In this document: piece by piece, positions 1 through 10,089 of the stretch
Layout: the number at the start of each line of letters is the position of its first letter
Numbering within the stretch: the first letter of the stretch is position 1
Assembly: GCF_012516435.1 (NCBI RefSeq)
Contig: NZ_CP051216.1
Span: 3,647,501 to 3,711,500, forward strand
Direction of reading: 5' to 3'
Source: Pseudodesulfovibrio sp. zrk46
GTDB lineage: Bacteria; Desulfobacterota; Desulfovibrionia; Desulfovibrionales; Desulfovibrionaceae
DNA: 64,000 nucleotides
The notes under the pieces: model-generated
Database searches by the model: none
What the model was told of the DNA's origin: nothing
The model's input: the letters and a program-made list of their open reading frames with translations, nothing else
Made by a program: the position numbers and the translations under genes

Positions 1-462
1 GGTGAAACACACTTAGAGGTCAAGGTGTTTTTTCAAAAAAATTACATTCTTTTTCGATAAAACCGGCAACCAATGGCAAATATTGACTTTATTTGAACCC
101 ACAATATCCGACACGTTCTTATGTTGTCTCACTGATAATGTCTTCTATACTATATATAAAGATAAACTGCTCTGATTCTAAAAATCAAATTCTAGAATTA
201 CACGATCAATCTTTCATATATGATCGCTTGGCCCGCCCAAAGATCGTCTGAAAATCAGTAATGCAATTACTATCAGCACTCTCTTAGAGCAATTCGTAAT
301 TACTTCGGGGAAGTACGGCAAAACGGATTCCCATCTCTGCGAAATTAATTACATGAAGTCAATGGCCGCCCACCCCTCTTCCCTTTTGAAATGTGTATGT
401 TTTCGCCTGTCAAACATCACACCACATATATTTAACGGACTTCTTGATTCAAATTTGAAATG
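1..462. other. Gene-free AT-rich stretch
   Basis: No open frame of useful length, RNA gene or repeat could be supported on either strand. The stretch is visibly richer in A+T than the genes around it. At 5-30 a weak AAACAC/GTGTTT pair is followed by a T-run. It could be the terminator of a gene lying off the left edge, but the stem is short. Confidence 0.5.
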
Positions 463-463
463 A

Positions 464-500
464 AAAAGCCCGGCTCTAAGAACCGGGCTTTTATTATTTT
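464..500 (-). terminator. Rho-independent terminator of asnS
   Basis: A 10-bp stem (AAAAGCCCGG with CCGGGCTTTT) closes a 9-nt loop and is flanked by A-rich and T-rich tracts. It sits just past the asnS stop codon. The symmetrical A/T flanks would let it stop transcription from either side. Confidence 0.85.
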
Positions 501-509
501 TCTTATCAC

Positions 510-1877
510 TTAAAATTCAAGACTTTTAGGAGTTCTCGGGAACGGCATAACGTCACGGATATTTGATACACCGGTCACCAACATTAACATACGCTCAAAT
601 CCCATACCAAAACCTGCATGGGGTGCGGTTCCGTAACGACGGGAATCCAGATACCACCAATAATCCTCTTTATCGAGCTCCATCTCGTCCATACGAGAGG
701 TCAGAACATCCATACGCTCCTCACGCTGACTGCCACCGACCAGTTCTCCAATACGAGGTACCAACAAATCCATAGCTGCCACGGTCTCGTTGTCATCATT
801 CATGCGCATATAGAATGGTTTGATGGTCTTGGGGTAGTCATAAACGAAGACCGGCTTCTTAAACTTCTCCTCACAAAGGAACCGCTCATGTTCGGTCTGA
901 AGATCCATGCCCCACTCTACCGGGTAGTCAAACTTCTTTTTGGTCTTCTTTAGAATCTCAATAGCTTTGGTGTACTGGAGTCGTTCGAAAGGCTCATTGA
1001 GAATAGTCTCTAAGGTCGGCATAAGTGTCTTATCCACCCACTTGGCGAACAGTTCTATGTCTTCTGCACAATTATCCAGCATGTGTTGAACCAAATACTT
1101 AACCATCTCTTCTGCCAGATCCATATCATCAGCCAAATCGGCAAATGCAATCTCCGGTTCAATCATCCAAAATTCCGCCACATGACGCGGAGTATTGGAA
1201 TTTTCAGCACGAAAAGTCGGACCAAAGGTGTAGCAGTCCCCCAAAGAAAGGGCGAACATTTCTACTGAAAGCTGCCCAGACACGGTCAGCGAGGAAGGCT
1301 GACCAAAGAAATCGTTCTCGGCGCCCTCCTTAGAGCCTGGCTCCAAGGTAGTTACACGGAACATCTCGCCTGCGCCTTCGCAATCAGAACCAGTAATGAT
1401 TGGGGTGTGAATGTAGAAAAAATCATTGTCTGCAAAAAACTTATGTACAGCTTGGGCAAGCTCGGAGCGCATACGGAAAATTGCACCATACTTGTTGGTC
1501 CTAGGCCGCAAGTGAGCAATTCCACGCAAGAATTCATCGCTGTGACGTTTTTTCTGGAGAGGGAAAGTTTCCTGATCAGCCTCACCAAGCAATTCAATGG
1601 ACTTACCACGGACTTCCCACTTTTGCCCCTTGCCAGGAGACTCGATCAACTCACCCTCAATGGCAACTGAGGCACCTGTACCAACTTTATCCAGAACAGC
1701 TACGATTTCCGGGGTGTGGTCGATAACAGCCTGAATATTGGCCAGACAGGAACCATCATTTAGCTCCACAAAGGAAAAGCCCTTGTTGTCACGTTTGGTG
1801 CGGACCCATCCTTTGATCAGGATCTCAGGCATGGGAGCTTCCGCGTTAAGTGCGTATTTTATTTTGGTTCGTTTCAT
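510..1877 (-). CDS. asnS: Asparaginyl-tRNA synthetase
   Basis: Class IIb aminoacyl-tRNA synthetase that charges tRNA-Asn with asparagine in the cytoplasm. The 455-residue protein has an N-terminal OB-fold anticodon-binding domain (about residues 18-100). The catalytic core carries class II motif 2 around residue 222 ([11 protein letters not shown]) and motif 3 at about 422 (GFGMGFER), with the usual C-terminal [11 protein letters not shown] ending. Full family length. The ATG at 1877 is preceded by AAAGGG. The gene is divergent from ftsY and closed by a strong terminator. The N-terminus aligns with AsnRS rather than AspRS, which separates it from its closest relative. Confidence 0.97.
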   Translation of the reverse strand: MKRTKIKYALNAEAPMPEILIKGWVRTKRDNKGFSFVELNDGSCLANIQAVIDHTPEIVAVLDKVGTGASVAIEGELIESPGKGQKWEVRGKSIELLGEADQETFPLQKKRHSDEFLRGIAHLRPRTNKYGAIFRMRSELAQAVHKFFADNDFFYIHTPIITGSDCEGAGEMFRVTTLEPGSKEGAENDFFGQPSSLTVSGQLSVEMFALSLGDCYTFGPTFRAENSNTPRHVAEFWMIEPEIAFADLADDMDLAEEMVKYLVQHMLDNCAEDIELFAKWVDKTLMPTLETILNEPFERLQYTKAIEILKKTKKKFDYPVEWGMDLQTEHERFLCEEKFKKPVFVYDYPKTIKPFYMRMNDDNETVAAMDLLVPRIGELVGGSQREERMDVLTSRMDEMELDKEDYWWYLDSRRYGTAPHAGFGMGFERMLMLVTGVSNIRDVMPFPRTPKSLEF

Positions 1878-1930
1878 GGAATTACCCTTTTGGTTATTTT
1901 TTTACTCGCTCTTAACGGTTATGTCGTTAC

Positions 1931-1958
1931 TTGGCAACGTCATCCATATCAATATAGT
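1931..1958 (+). promoter_or_regulatory. Predicted sigma-70 promoter of ftsY
   Basis: TTGGCA at 1931-1936 and TATAGT at 1953-1958 are separated by 16 bp. The pair lies about 75 bp before the ftsY start, in the asnS/ftsY divergent spacer. This is a match by eye to the housekeeping consensus. Confidence 0.5.
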
Positions 1959-2031
1959 CTATTGCCTCTCGAGGGCAGGTAAGCTATGAAACACGCCCAA
2001 ACAGAAACGACAATCTCAACAAGAGGACCGA

Positions 2032-3462
2032 ATGGGATTCTTTAGCAAACTAAAAAAGGCCTGGGCAAGCCCTGAAGATGTGGCTCAACAGGCTCTGGAA
2101 GAATACAAGAAAGAACAGGGCATCGAAGTTGAGGCAAAGGAAGAACCGGCCCCGGCTTCAGAAGAGGTCGTTGATCCAGTTCCTGCCTCTCCAGTTGCCA
2201 CAGAAGTAAGTCAACAAGAAGCACCCGTTGCTTCTGTAGAAACTGATGCCGCGCCTACTCCCACTGAAGATTGGCAAGCAGGCCTAACGCTTTCCCTGCG
2301 GCAAGCTGAGCCCAAGCTCTCCGAGTGGTTGAATCTTATTGTTGAGGGCGTTGATGAAAAGGGCCAGAACCTCTGGGACCGTCTCGCTTTCCTGTTTAAA
2401 GCGCTTGGAGCCCCTGAAGACGAAGCACGGGATTTCATCAAGAAGTTTGATGTATGGCTCGACGAAATGGGCTACGTTGCCGTCGCTGAATTCAAGTCCG
2501 AACTCCAGTATCGGTTGGCCCTAGCATTGGAATTGGAAGATGAAGAAGATGAACGTGACCGTCTCTTCCTCAAGCTCTCCGAAGGCATTTCCAAAACTCG
2601 CGAACAGATAACCAAACGCATCGACGGCCTGCTCTCCTCCCACTCCAAGTTGGATGATGATTTCTGGGAAGAATTCGAAGAGATCCTCATCATGGCAGAC
2701 GTCGGCATGGAAGCCGCCAACCAACTCATGGAGAACCTCAAGGAACGCGCCCGCAAAGCAGGCACTGACGATCCAGAGGATTTCAAAGACATTTTGCGCG
2801 ATGAGCTGGAAGAAATTTTCAAAGTACCGCCGCGTATTGAAGCCGTTAATCCGCCTGAAGTGCTGATGATGGTTGGTGTCAACGGTGTAGGAAAGACTAC
2901 TAGCATCGCCAAGCTCGCCTACCGCGCTCAAATGCAGGGCCGCAAAGTCCTCATCGCCGCAGGTGATACCTTCCGCGCGGCGGCTATCGACCAGCTCAAA
3001 GTATGGGCTGATCGCATTGGTGTTGGTTTCTTTGCCAAAGCAGAAGGTAGCGATCCGGCAGCCGTGGCCTATGAAGCCATGGACAAGGCTGTCAACGAAG
3101 GCTACGATCTGTTATTGCTCGATACTGCAGGTCGATTGCATACCAAGATCAACCTGATGGAAGAGCTTAAAAAGATCGAGCGCGTAGTTGGCAAGAAGCA
3201 CGAAGGTGCTCCCCACCGAACCGTCTTGGTTATCGACGCGACCACGGGTCAGAACGCTCTATCGCAGACCAAGCTTTTCAACGAAGCCGTGGGGGTTGAC
3301 GAAATAATTCTGACCAAACTCGACGGAACAGCCAAAGGTGGAGTCGTCGTTGCTGTGACATTACAGAACCAACTTCCGATCACCTTTGTGGGGCTCGGAG
3401 AGAAGATGGAAGACCTTCGCCCGTTCAACGGCAAGGACTTTGCCAAAGCCTTGTTAACTTAA
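2032..3462 (+). CDS. ftsY: Signal recognition particle receptor FtsY
   Basis: SRP receptor GTPase that docks ribosome-nascent chain complexes at the membrane for co-translational insertion. The 476 residues begin with an acidic, alanine/proline-rich A domain (about 1-100) that is variable in the family. The NG GTPase follows, with P-loop GVNGVGKTT at 282-290, then DTFRAAAIDQL, DTAGRLH and TKLDGTAKGG. All GTPase signatures are intact. The ATG at 2032 is preceded by AAGAGGA. The next gene encodes an S1 protein 25 bp downstream and is probably co-transcribed. No terminator is visible between them. Confidence 0.97.
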   Translation: MGFFSKLKKAWASPEDVAQQALEEYKKEQGIEVEAKEEPAPASEEVVDPVPASPVATEVSQQEAPVASVETDAAPTPTEDWQAGLTLSLRQAEPKLSEWLNLIVEGVDEKGQNLWDRLAFLFKALGAPEDEARDFIKKFDVWLDEMGYVAVAEFKSELQYRLALALELEDEEDERDRLFLKLSEGISKTREQITKRIDGLLSSHSKLDDDFWEEFEEILIMADVGMEAANQLMENLKERARKAGTDDPEDFKDILRDELEEIFKVPPRIEAVNPPEVLMMVGVNGVGKTTSIAKLAYRAQMQGRKVLIAAGDTFRAAAIDQLKVWADRIGVGFFAKAEGSDPAAVAYEAMDKAVNEGYDLLLLDTAGRLHTKINLMEELKKIERVVGKKHEGAPHRTVLVIDATTGQNALSQTKLFNEAVGVDEIILTKLDGTAKGGVVVAVTLQNQLPITFVGLGEKMEDLRPFNGKDFAKALLT

Positions 3463-3487
3463 AACCTTTTACTAGACGGTAAACATC

Positions 3488-4957
3488 GTGTCCGAAGAAT
3501 TCAAAGATCGTAATGGCGTGGAAGAAGGCGAAGCCAGCTTTGCCGAACTGTTCGAACAGTACAGCGACGGCGGCGGTGACGACCTAAACGTAGGCGACAA
3601 GGTCGCCGGCCAGGTCATCCAGGTTGGCGAAACCACCATTTTCGTGGACACCGGCACCAAGCTGGACGGTGTTGTGGAAAAGGAAGAGCTGCTTGACGAA
3701 GAAGGCAACTGCACTGTCAAGGAAGGCGACACTGTAGAACTATATGTCGTTGGTAAGGACTCCGGTGGCATCAAACTTTCTCGCGCCCTCTCGGGTGTTG
3801 GCGGCCTCGCCATGCTTCAGGAAGCCAAGGCAGGCAATCTGCCCGTCGAAGGCAACGTAGAATCCACCTGTAAGGGAGGGTTCAACGTTAAGGTCATGCA
3901 GCGCCGCGCTTTTTGCCCGGTGAGCCAAATCGACAATCGCTTCGTAGAAGACCCTGAAGAGTATGTCGGCAAAACCATGGAGTTTCTGATTACCAAGCTG
4001 GAACAGGGCGGCCGCAACATTGTGATCTCCCGCCGCGCTCTGCTGGAACGTGAAACTGCTCAGGCCGTGGAAACCTTCCAAGCCGAAACCAAGGTTGGCG
4101 ACGAGGTAGAAGGTACGGTCACCCGTCTGGCTCCTTTTGGCGCATTTGTTGAGATCATGCCCGGTCTCGACGGTCTGGTTCACATTTCTCAGATCTCCCA
4201 CGGTCGCATCGGTCATCCCGAAGAAGCCGTCACCGTTGGCCAGAAGGTCAAAGCCAAGATCACCAAATATGAACAGGACGATAAGGGACGTCTCAAGATT
4301 TCCCTTTCCATGAAAGAACTCGCACAGGATCCTTGGGATACCATCACTGCTACCTTTGCCGAAGGCGACAAGGTCACAGGTAAGGTAGTGCGCATCGCCG
4401 ACTTTGGTGCATTTGTGGAAATCGCTCCTGGTATCGATGGCCTGGTTCACGTCTCTGAGATGAGCTACACCCAGCGAGTTCACAAGCCAGCAGATTTCGT
4501 TAAGGAAGGCCAACAGGTTTCGGTCAAAATTAAGTCCATCGACACCGCTTCTCGCCGCATTGGCCTTTCCATGAAAGATGCAGAAGGCGATCCGTGGATG
4601 GATGTAGAAGAGAAGTACCAGGCAGGCCAAAAGGTAGAAGGCACCGTGGAGAAGCAGGAGCAATTCGGCATCTTCATTCAGCTTGAACCTGGCATTACCG
4701 GCCTGCTGCCTAAATCCGTCATTGCTCGCTCCGAAAACGCTTCCAAGTACGAGAAGCTTCACTCCGGCGATACCGTAGAAATCGTCATCGGCCAGGTAAA
4801 AGCCGGGGAACGCAAGATATCCCTCACTACCGGCGATGTTGAAGACGATGGGGACTGGAAACAGTTTGCACCCAAGAAGCAAAAGTCCTCTGCCAACGCT
4901 GGTGGAATGGGACTGCTCGGCGCAGCACTTCAAGACGCATTCAACAAGAAAAAATAG
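3488..4957 (+). CDS. rpsA: Ribosomal protein S1 / S1-repeat RNA-binding protein
   Basis: The protein is built almost entirely of S1 OB-fold repeats that bind single-stranded RNA. In E. coli S1 these help mRNA bind the 30S subunit. I count five repeats: about residues 35-105, 118-185, 200-270, 285-358 and 370-440. Repeats 3 and 4 are the best matches (GAFVEI.PG.DGLVH.S). At 489 residues it is shorter than the six-repeat E. coli protein, and its C-terminal 40 residues are lysine/glycine-rich. It starts with GTG at 3488. A longer, true S1 may exist elsewhere in the genome, so this could be an accessory S1-domain protein; the symbol is given with that caution. Confidence 0.8.
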   Translation: MSEEFKDRNGVEEGEASFAELFEQYSDGGGDDLNVGDKVAGQVIQVGETTIFVDTGTKLDGVVEKEELLDEEGNCTVKEGDTVELYVVGKDSGGIKLSRALSGVGGLAMLQEAKAGNLPVEGNVESTCKGGFNVKVMQRRAFCPVSQIDNRFVEDPEEYVGKTMEFLITKLEQGGRNIVISRRALLERETAQAVETFQAETKVGDEVEGTVTRLAPFGAFVEIMPGLDGLVHISQISHGRIGHPEEAVTVGQKVKAKITKYEQDDKGRLKISLSMKELAQDPWDTITATFAEGDKVTGKVVRIADFGAFVEIAPGIDGLVHVSEMSYTQRVHKPADFVKEGQQVSVKIKSIDTASRRIGLSMKDAEGDPWMDVEEKYQAGQKVEGTVEKQEQFGIFIQLEPGITGLLPKSVIARSENASKYEKLHSGDTVEIVIGQVKAGERKISLTTGDVEDDGDWKQFAPKKQKSSANAGGMGLLGAALQDAFNKKK

Positions 4958-4981
4958 TTTCTTGCCATAACCTTGAAAGGT

Positions 4982-5015
4982 AAGGCCCGGTCTGGTTTTA
5001 GACCGGGCCTTTTTT
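4982..5015 (+). terminator. Rho-independent terminator after the S1 gene
   Basis: A 10-bp GC-rich stem (AGGCCCGGTC with GACCGGGCCT) closes an 8-nt loop and is followed by TTTTT. It ends the ftsY-S1 transcript. Confidence 0.88.
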
Positions 5016-5063
5016 GTACTTAATTATGAGACTAGAGAATGAACGCGATTACGACTGTTGCTA

Positions 5064-5888
5064 TTAAAACGGTCCATCCTGCTCTGCTTCGAAGCCAGGG
5101 AACTCAATGCGCTGGTGATGAAGATGCAACAAATCCCCAGCAGCGTCTCCGTACATAGGATCACCAACAATAGGATGACCAATGGAGGCGAGGTGAGCAC
5201 GAATCTGATGCCGTGCTCCCTTCACAATTAAACAGCGCACGTCTGTTGTATCCAAATCTCGATCATGTGCAATTGCTTCGACCTCTGTCCAGCGGCGAGT
5301 GTCCACATCGCTCTCTTCAAGCACCTTAGTCGTTTTACGATCATCACAATCCAACTTACTTTGAACTGACACGAAACCGTCAAAACGTCCCTTTACCCGA
5401 GCCTTATAAAATTTCTTGATATCGCCAGCATCTTCCAACTCGCGATATTTATTCACCCCATCAGAGTTAAGAGCCACCAGCAGAATACCTGAAGTCAGGT
5501 AGTCTAAACGATTTAGCAAAACAGGCGCTGAATCGGGAAAAAGACTGGGCAAAACATCTTCTACATTCGCCGACCCTTTGCCTTCGATTCGAGCAGAATG
5601 AACAGCCCCCGGTTTATAAACGGCAGCGAACTGATCATTACGATGTATAATCTTAAGTCCCAATTCCTCATGAGTCATGGTTACAACTCCTGACCTAATA
5701 ATGAGCTCCTGCCCGGTGCGGACCTTGTACCCAGGCTTTCGTACCTTGCCATTTATGAGGACTTTTCCCTCATCGCAAAGACGGCGACGCAATCTCAGGC
5801 CTGAGCCGGGCAGAACTTCAACTAGCGCCTTATCGAGACGCACACCCTCAAGTTCCTCTGACACATTGTATATTTCTTGGCGGGACAT
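5064..5888 (-). CDS. RluA-family pseudouridine synthase
   Basis: Converts uridine to pseudouridine in rRNA or tRNA. An N-terminal S4 RNA-binding domain (about residues 10-65) is followed by the catalytic domain. The active-site segment reads NRLDYLTSG; the Asp is the catalytic residue, and most relatives have H rather than N before RLD. The family KGARHQIRAHL segment lies near the C-terminus. I start at the ATG at 5888, because AGGAT lies 8 nt upstream. The frame continues to a GTG at 5918 without a better site. The gene stands alone between convergent and divergent neighbours. The exact target base cannot be read from the sequence. Confidence 0.85.
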   Translation of the reverse strand: MSRQEIYNVSEELEGVRLDKALVEVLPGSGLRLRRRLCDEGKVLINGKVRKPGYKVRTGQELIIRSGVVTMTHEELGLKIIHRNDQFAAVYKPGAVHSARIEGKGSANVEDVLPSLFPDSAPVLLNRLDYLTSGILLVALNSDGVNKYRELEDAGDIKKFYKARVKGRFDGFVSVQSKLDCDDRKTTKVLEESDVDTRRWTEVEAIAHDRDLDTTDVRCLIVKGARHQIRAHLASIGHPIVGDPMYGDAAGDLLHLHHQRIEFPGFEAEQDGPF

Positions 5889-6048
5889 CAATTTGATCCT
5901 ATACGTACAACCAGACACAGGGCAATGAATTATCTTCCTTTGACAGCTAGCCTGGAAAAGGCCTAAACCTGTTTGGCAACAGATAAAATATCGTAATGAT
6001 ACAGGGAAATCCAGGCTTTCTATTCACTTCAACTACATCGAGCATTGC

Positions 6049-6939
6049 ATGGATATCAGGGGTTTTTTGTATGTTCTGGCCGCCGCCTTTATGTGGGGTG
6101 TCATTGGTATTTTTGCCAAGGAGGTTCTGGCCGAAGGAGTAACGGCCCTTGAGATAGCCTTTTGGCGAGCAGCACTGGCCTGGGTCATGTTCGTCATCCA
6201 TGCAGCGATCCAAAAGGAACTAAGAGTCCACCGTACTGACCTTCCTTTTCTATTCGGTTTCGGGTTCATTTGCGTCACCCTGTTCTATGGATCTTACCAA
6301 CTGGCTATCCGCGATGTCGGCATGGCCATGGCTGCAGTACTGCTCTATACGGCTCCCGCTTGGGTTGCATTCCTCTCATGGTTGGTTCTTAAAGAAGAAA
6401 TGACGCCTACAAAATCCATCTGCGTAGCCATGACTATCATTGGCGTTTCCTGCATTAGCCTCGGCCCAAGTCTTTTGAGTGGTGGCACCATCCAACTTGA
6501 CTCCTTTGGTCTTATTGCTGGATTGGTGTCAGGGTTCACATATGCGCTCTACTACATTTTCGGGAAGAAATACCTACACAAGTACGCCACGCCAACTATC
6601 TTTGTATACGCGCTGCCCTTTGGAGCAGCCTTACTCTTCCCTTTTGTCGAATTTCATCCCAAATCAGCTTACGCATGGTCCATGCTTATTTCCATGGCCG
6701 CTGTCACAGCATATGGAGCCTTCAACGCGTATTATGCAGGCCTCAAACGAATGGAAGCAACCCGCGCCTCTGTCATTGCGACCTTTGAACCGATGGTGGC
6801 CGCTGTGCTGGCATATATCCTGTTCGGTGAGAAATTCTCTCTCCTTGGCTATGTGGGCAGTAGCTTGATCATTGCCGCTGTATTTCTGGTCGTTTTATCC
6901 GGTAGTAAATCCAGCCGGGCGGCTGGCGAGGAGGCATAA
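6049..6939 (+). CDS. EamA/DMT-family transporter
   Basis: Inner-membrane drug/metabolite transporter of the EamA type. The 296 residues hold about ten hydrophobic helices arranged as two repeats. The first repeat starts with GFLYVLAAAFMWG and the second with GLIAGLVSGFTYALYY. Family members export amino acids, nucleobases or other small metabolites; the substrate here is unknown. The start is the ATG at 6049, without a strong SD. The stop lies 3 nt before the AddA start, so the gene may head the same transcript as addAB, but no functional link is evident. Confidence 0.85.
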   Translation: MDIRGFLYVLAAAFMWGVIGIFAKEVLAEGVTALEIAFWRAALAWVMFVIHAAIQKELRVHRTDLPFLFGFGFICVTLFYGSYQLAIRDVGMAMAAVLLYTAPAWVAFLSWLVLKEEMTPTKSICVAMTIIGVSCISLGPSLLSGGTIQLDSFGLIAGLVSGFTYALYYIFGKKYLHKYATPTIFVYALPFGAALLFPFVEFHPKSAYAWSMLISMAAVTAYGAFNAYYAGLKRMEATRASVIATFEPMVAAVLAYILFGEKFSLLGYVGSSLIIAAVFLVVLSGSKSSRAAGEEA

Positions 6940-6942
6940 TCA

Positions 6943-9900
6943 ATGTCACAGCTCAAGCAGGTTAAAGCGTCTGCCGGATCAGGCAAGACCTACCAACTCA
7001 CTCGCAGGTTCCTAAGCCTGCTAGACAAAGCTGATGAAAACAAACACGCCTTTACTTGTACTGTCAGCCCCCACAAAGGATATGCTTGGCCAGAAATCAT
7101 GGCCGTGACCTTCACCAACAAGGCTGCCACGGAGATGAAGGAGCGCGTTGTATCGGGCCTCAAACACGCTGCTTTGGATTTGGGAGACCAAATGACAGAC
7201 TGCTCTCCGCAGACTGCCTCTCGCGCCATCGATTCCATCTTGCGTCGATATCATCGTCTGAATATCCGAACCATTGACTCGCTACTGGCGCTACTCCTTC
7301 GACTCTTCGCACTTGAATTCGGCATCCGTCCAGACTTCCAAATGATCTTTGACGAGAGCGAAATGTTCGACGCGGTATACGACCACTTCGTTCTCATCTG
7401 TGAAGAAGATGGCCTTGAGCACGAACTACTGGCGGCAGCCATGGACACCATGATCCGCTCTGAAGGTCGATCCGGCTTCTGGATGCAGGACATGATCCGC
7501 CGACGACTGTTGGATTTGACTCGCTTCCTGCGCACCGAGTCCGGCCCGCTCCTAACGGACCAAGAGGAAATCAAGGCTCTGCTCACTGCAGCTTATGCCG
7601 ACTTTCAACAGACCGTGAAATGCACACTGGAGTATTTCGCCGACACAGGTTTGCCATTTGCCAAACGATTCATTGATTTTCTCATGAACAGTCAGGACCT
7701 CGGCCTGTTCGATCCCCCTAAGGACTCCGCGTATATAAAGAAGGAAAGCCTGCGAGACTGTGTAAACAAGAAAGGCAAAGACGACGTCAACAGCCGTGCC
7801 GAAGCTGAATACGCCCACCTCAAGGAAGCATGGCAAACCTACGCTACAAACCATGCGGCGCTAACAGGAGCCTATTTTCTAGCTCCTGCGGTGGAGATAG
7901 CCTTGCGCCTACTCAACGGTCTCAATCACCAGCAAAAAGAGCAAGGTCTGATCCTCGGCTCGTCACTGGCCGGGTTCGTTAATGAACTGCTCACATACAA
8001 CGAGGCTGTATCCGAAGCATACTGCCGCCTCGGTTGCAGGTTACATCACTTATTAGTGGATGAATTTCAGGACACCAGCCGCGAACAATGGCAAGCCATC
8101 ACCCCTCTATCACAAGAGTGTCTCGCCAAAGGCGGTTCACTTTACTACGTCGGCGACGTCAAACAAGCCATCTATGGCTGGCGTGGCGGAGACTCTGCCC
8201 TGTTCGACGAGGTGCTCTCTCAACCCGACCTAGCATCACTCGCACTGAATTCGGGAAGCGACACCCTGCCTAACAACTGGCGCAGTTTCCGCAACGTGGT
8301 GGAGTTCAATAACGAGTTCTTCCGTAATTTCGAAAATATCATTCACGCATCTGATCTGGCCGATACTCTATTTAAAGATGCACCAGACAACTTTCGAGCC
8401 AGCTTTGCCGACGATCTTACCGGCAACTTCGAGGATTGCGCCCAAGCCATCCCGCCTCAGAACGAAGAAAGCGAAGGTTATGTTCGTATGACCCGTTTAC
8501 CAGGCGGGCGTAACGAAGAGATCGAAGAGCAAGCGCTGGTAGCCCTCGACGAACTAATAGATGAACTTACCAAACGCCGCTACTTTCGCGATATCGCAAT
8601 ATTGGTCCGCACTCATGGGCACGCTTCGTTAGTATGCGATCTGCTGGTACAAAAAGACATTCCGGTTATCACGGAAAACTCTCTTCAATTGGATCGTCAT
8701 CCTATTATCCGCCAATTAGCCGGTCTGCTGGGCTTCCTTGACTTTCCGCGTGATGATGTTGCCTTTCTCACTTTTGCCGCAGGCAATGAACTCTTCCTTG
8801 CCGAAACCGGCATCACAGAAGAAGAATTTCACAACTGGCTCATCAAACCTAAAAAGCGTCCCCTCGGCGTCTGCTTCCGTGACGATTACCCGGATCAGTG
8901 GCAACAATTTATTGAGCCGTTTTACAATCAATCAGGTCTGATGACACCCTACGATTTAACTCGCGAAGCCATTCGGACCTTTCGCGTGCTAGAACGCCAT
9001 CCGGACGCAGAGCTCTATGTTCGTCGCTTCTTGGAGGTCGTTCACCTTGCCGAAGAAAACGGCTATGGCTCACTGTCAGCATTCTTGGAGTACTGGGACG
9101 AAAAATCAGGTGAGGAAAAGGTTCCTCTACCGGAAAACATCGACGCAGTGCGCATTATGACCATTCACAAATCAAAGGGCCTGGAGTTTCCAGTTGTCAT
9201 CGTGCCCTTCCATAACTGGGCTGTGCGTCCAGACCAAGACTACCTCATCCGCAAGGTAAAAGGACAACGCATACTCACCCCCATGAAGAAAGGAATGGGC
9301 AAACCCTATCTCACAAGCATGGGGCGCGCAGTGAGAGAACAGTTGAACCTTCTTTATGTGGCCTGGACCCGTGCCCGAGAAGAGCTCTATGGGTTCTTTA
9401 CGGAAAAACCTGTGCACTACCCTGCACTGGCCGCCTTGAATCTTTTCCTCGATCTGGAGGAAGACGAAATCTTCGAATACGGCACCCTGCCCCAAGATGG
9501 CGAGCCATCACCGCCTCCGCCCAAGCCCGAACCTCAGCAGCTTGATAAAGGCAATACCGAAAATCTTCTCATGGAATGGCTACCGCGCCTGCGCGTATAC
9601 CGACACAATCGTGACGAGTTCTTCTACAATGAAAAAATGCGAGGCGAGGTTGCTCATAGAGTAATGGAACATCTACGCCTCACTGGAAACGATGAAGAAG
9701 ATACCAATCGAGCCGTACTCCTTGCTCTTCAGGATTTTCCCATATTAGCGGCACTTGATGAAGAGACCATGCAGAACCTCGATTCAGACCTGCGCACCAT
9801 GACTCGTTGGGCTTTGACCGATGACAACCTTCGCCGTTGGCTCGACAAAGGAGACCGCGAACCCGAAATCATGGATGCTGAAGGCAACTTCAAACGGCTG

Positions 9901-10089
9901 GACCTCCTCTACCGGCAAGACAAAACTGTAGTGGTAGACTTCAAGACAGGTCAGCCTACTCCCAAAAATCGTGAGCAGGTACTTGATTATATGAATATTT
10001 TGAAAGAGATGGACCCAACTTGTGAGCCAAGCGGTTATCTCGTGTATTTTGATCTTCAGGAAATCCACGAAGTCGCGGAGGATGTATAA
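6943..10089 (+). CDS. addA: AddA-type helicase-nuclease (RecB-like)
   Basis: UvrD/Rep-family (SF1A) helicase with a C-terminal nuclease; the motor of AddAB, which resects double-strand breaks for RecA. Visible motifs are Walker A ASAGSGKT (residues 9-16), motif Ia TFTNKAATEMKER, Walker B VDEFQDTS, motif III GDVKQAIYGWRGG, motif V TIHKSKGLEFPVV and motif VI YVAWTRAREEL. The last 150 residues carry a PD-(D/E)XK nuclease (GEVAHRVMEHL, RLDLLY, VVDFKTG). At 1048 residues it is shorter than typical AddA (about 1200). Its stop codon abuts the addB ATG, so the two are translationally coupled. Confidence 0.92.
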   Translation: MSQLKQVKASAGSGKTYQLTRRFLSLLDKADENKHAFTCTVSPHKGYAWPEIMAVTFTNKAATEMKERVVSGLKHAALDLGDQMTDCSPQTASRAIDSILRRYHRLNIRTIDSLLALLLRLFALEFGIRPDFQMIFDESEMFDAVYDHFVLICEEDGLEHELLAAAMDTMIRSEGRSGFWMQDMIRRRLLDLTRFLRTESGPLLTDQEEIKALLTAAYADFQQTVKCTLEYFADTGLPFAKRFIDFLMNSQDLGLFDPPKDSAYIKKESLRDCVNKKGKDDVNSRAEAEYAHLKEAWQTYATNHAALTGAYFLAPAVEIALRLLNGLNHQQKEQGLILGSSLAGFVNELLTYNEAVSEAYCRLGCRLHHLLVDEFQDTSREQWQAITPLSQECLAKGGSLYYVGDVKQAIYGWRGGDSALFDEVLSQPDLASLALNSGSDTLPNNWRSFRNVVEFNNEFFRNFENIIHASDLADTLFKDAPDNFRASFADDLTGNFEDCAQAIPPQNEESEGYVRMTRLPGGRNEEIEEQALVALDELIDELTKRRYFRDIAILVRTHGHASLVCDLLVQKDIPVITENSLQLDRHPIIRQLAGLLGFLDFPRDDVAFLTFAAGNELFLAETGITEEEFHNWLIKPKKRPLGVCFRDDYPDQWQQFIEPFYNQSGLMTPYDLTREAIRTFRVLERHPDAELYVRRFLEVVHLAEENGYGSLSAFLEYWDEKSGEEKVPLPENIDAVRIMTIHKSKGLEFPVVIVPFHNWAVRPDQDYLIRKVKGQRILTPMKKGMGKPYLTSMGRAVREQLNLLYVAWTRAREELYGFFTEKPVHYPALAALNLFLDLEEDEIFEYGTLPQDGEPSPPPPKPEPQQLDKGNTENLLMEWLPRLRVYRHNRDEFFYNEKMRGEVAHRVMEHLRLTGNDEEDTNRAVLLALQDFPILAALDEETMQNLDSDLRTMTRWALTDDNLRRWLDKGDREPEIMDAEGNFKRLDLLYRQDKTVVVDFKTGQPTPKNREQVLDYMNILKEMDPTCEPSGYLVYFDLQEIHEVAEDV

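Noticed and set aside
3740-4933. A 397-codon antisense frame inside the S1 gene, and similar long antisense frames at 14709-15725 and 55236-56606
   Set aside because: All are opposite to well-supported genes (S1, flavin oxidoreductase, prfA) and have no recognisable domains or SD sites.
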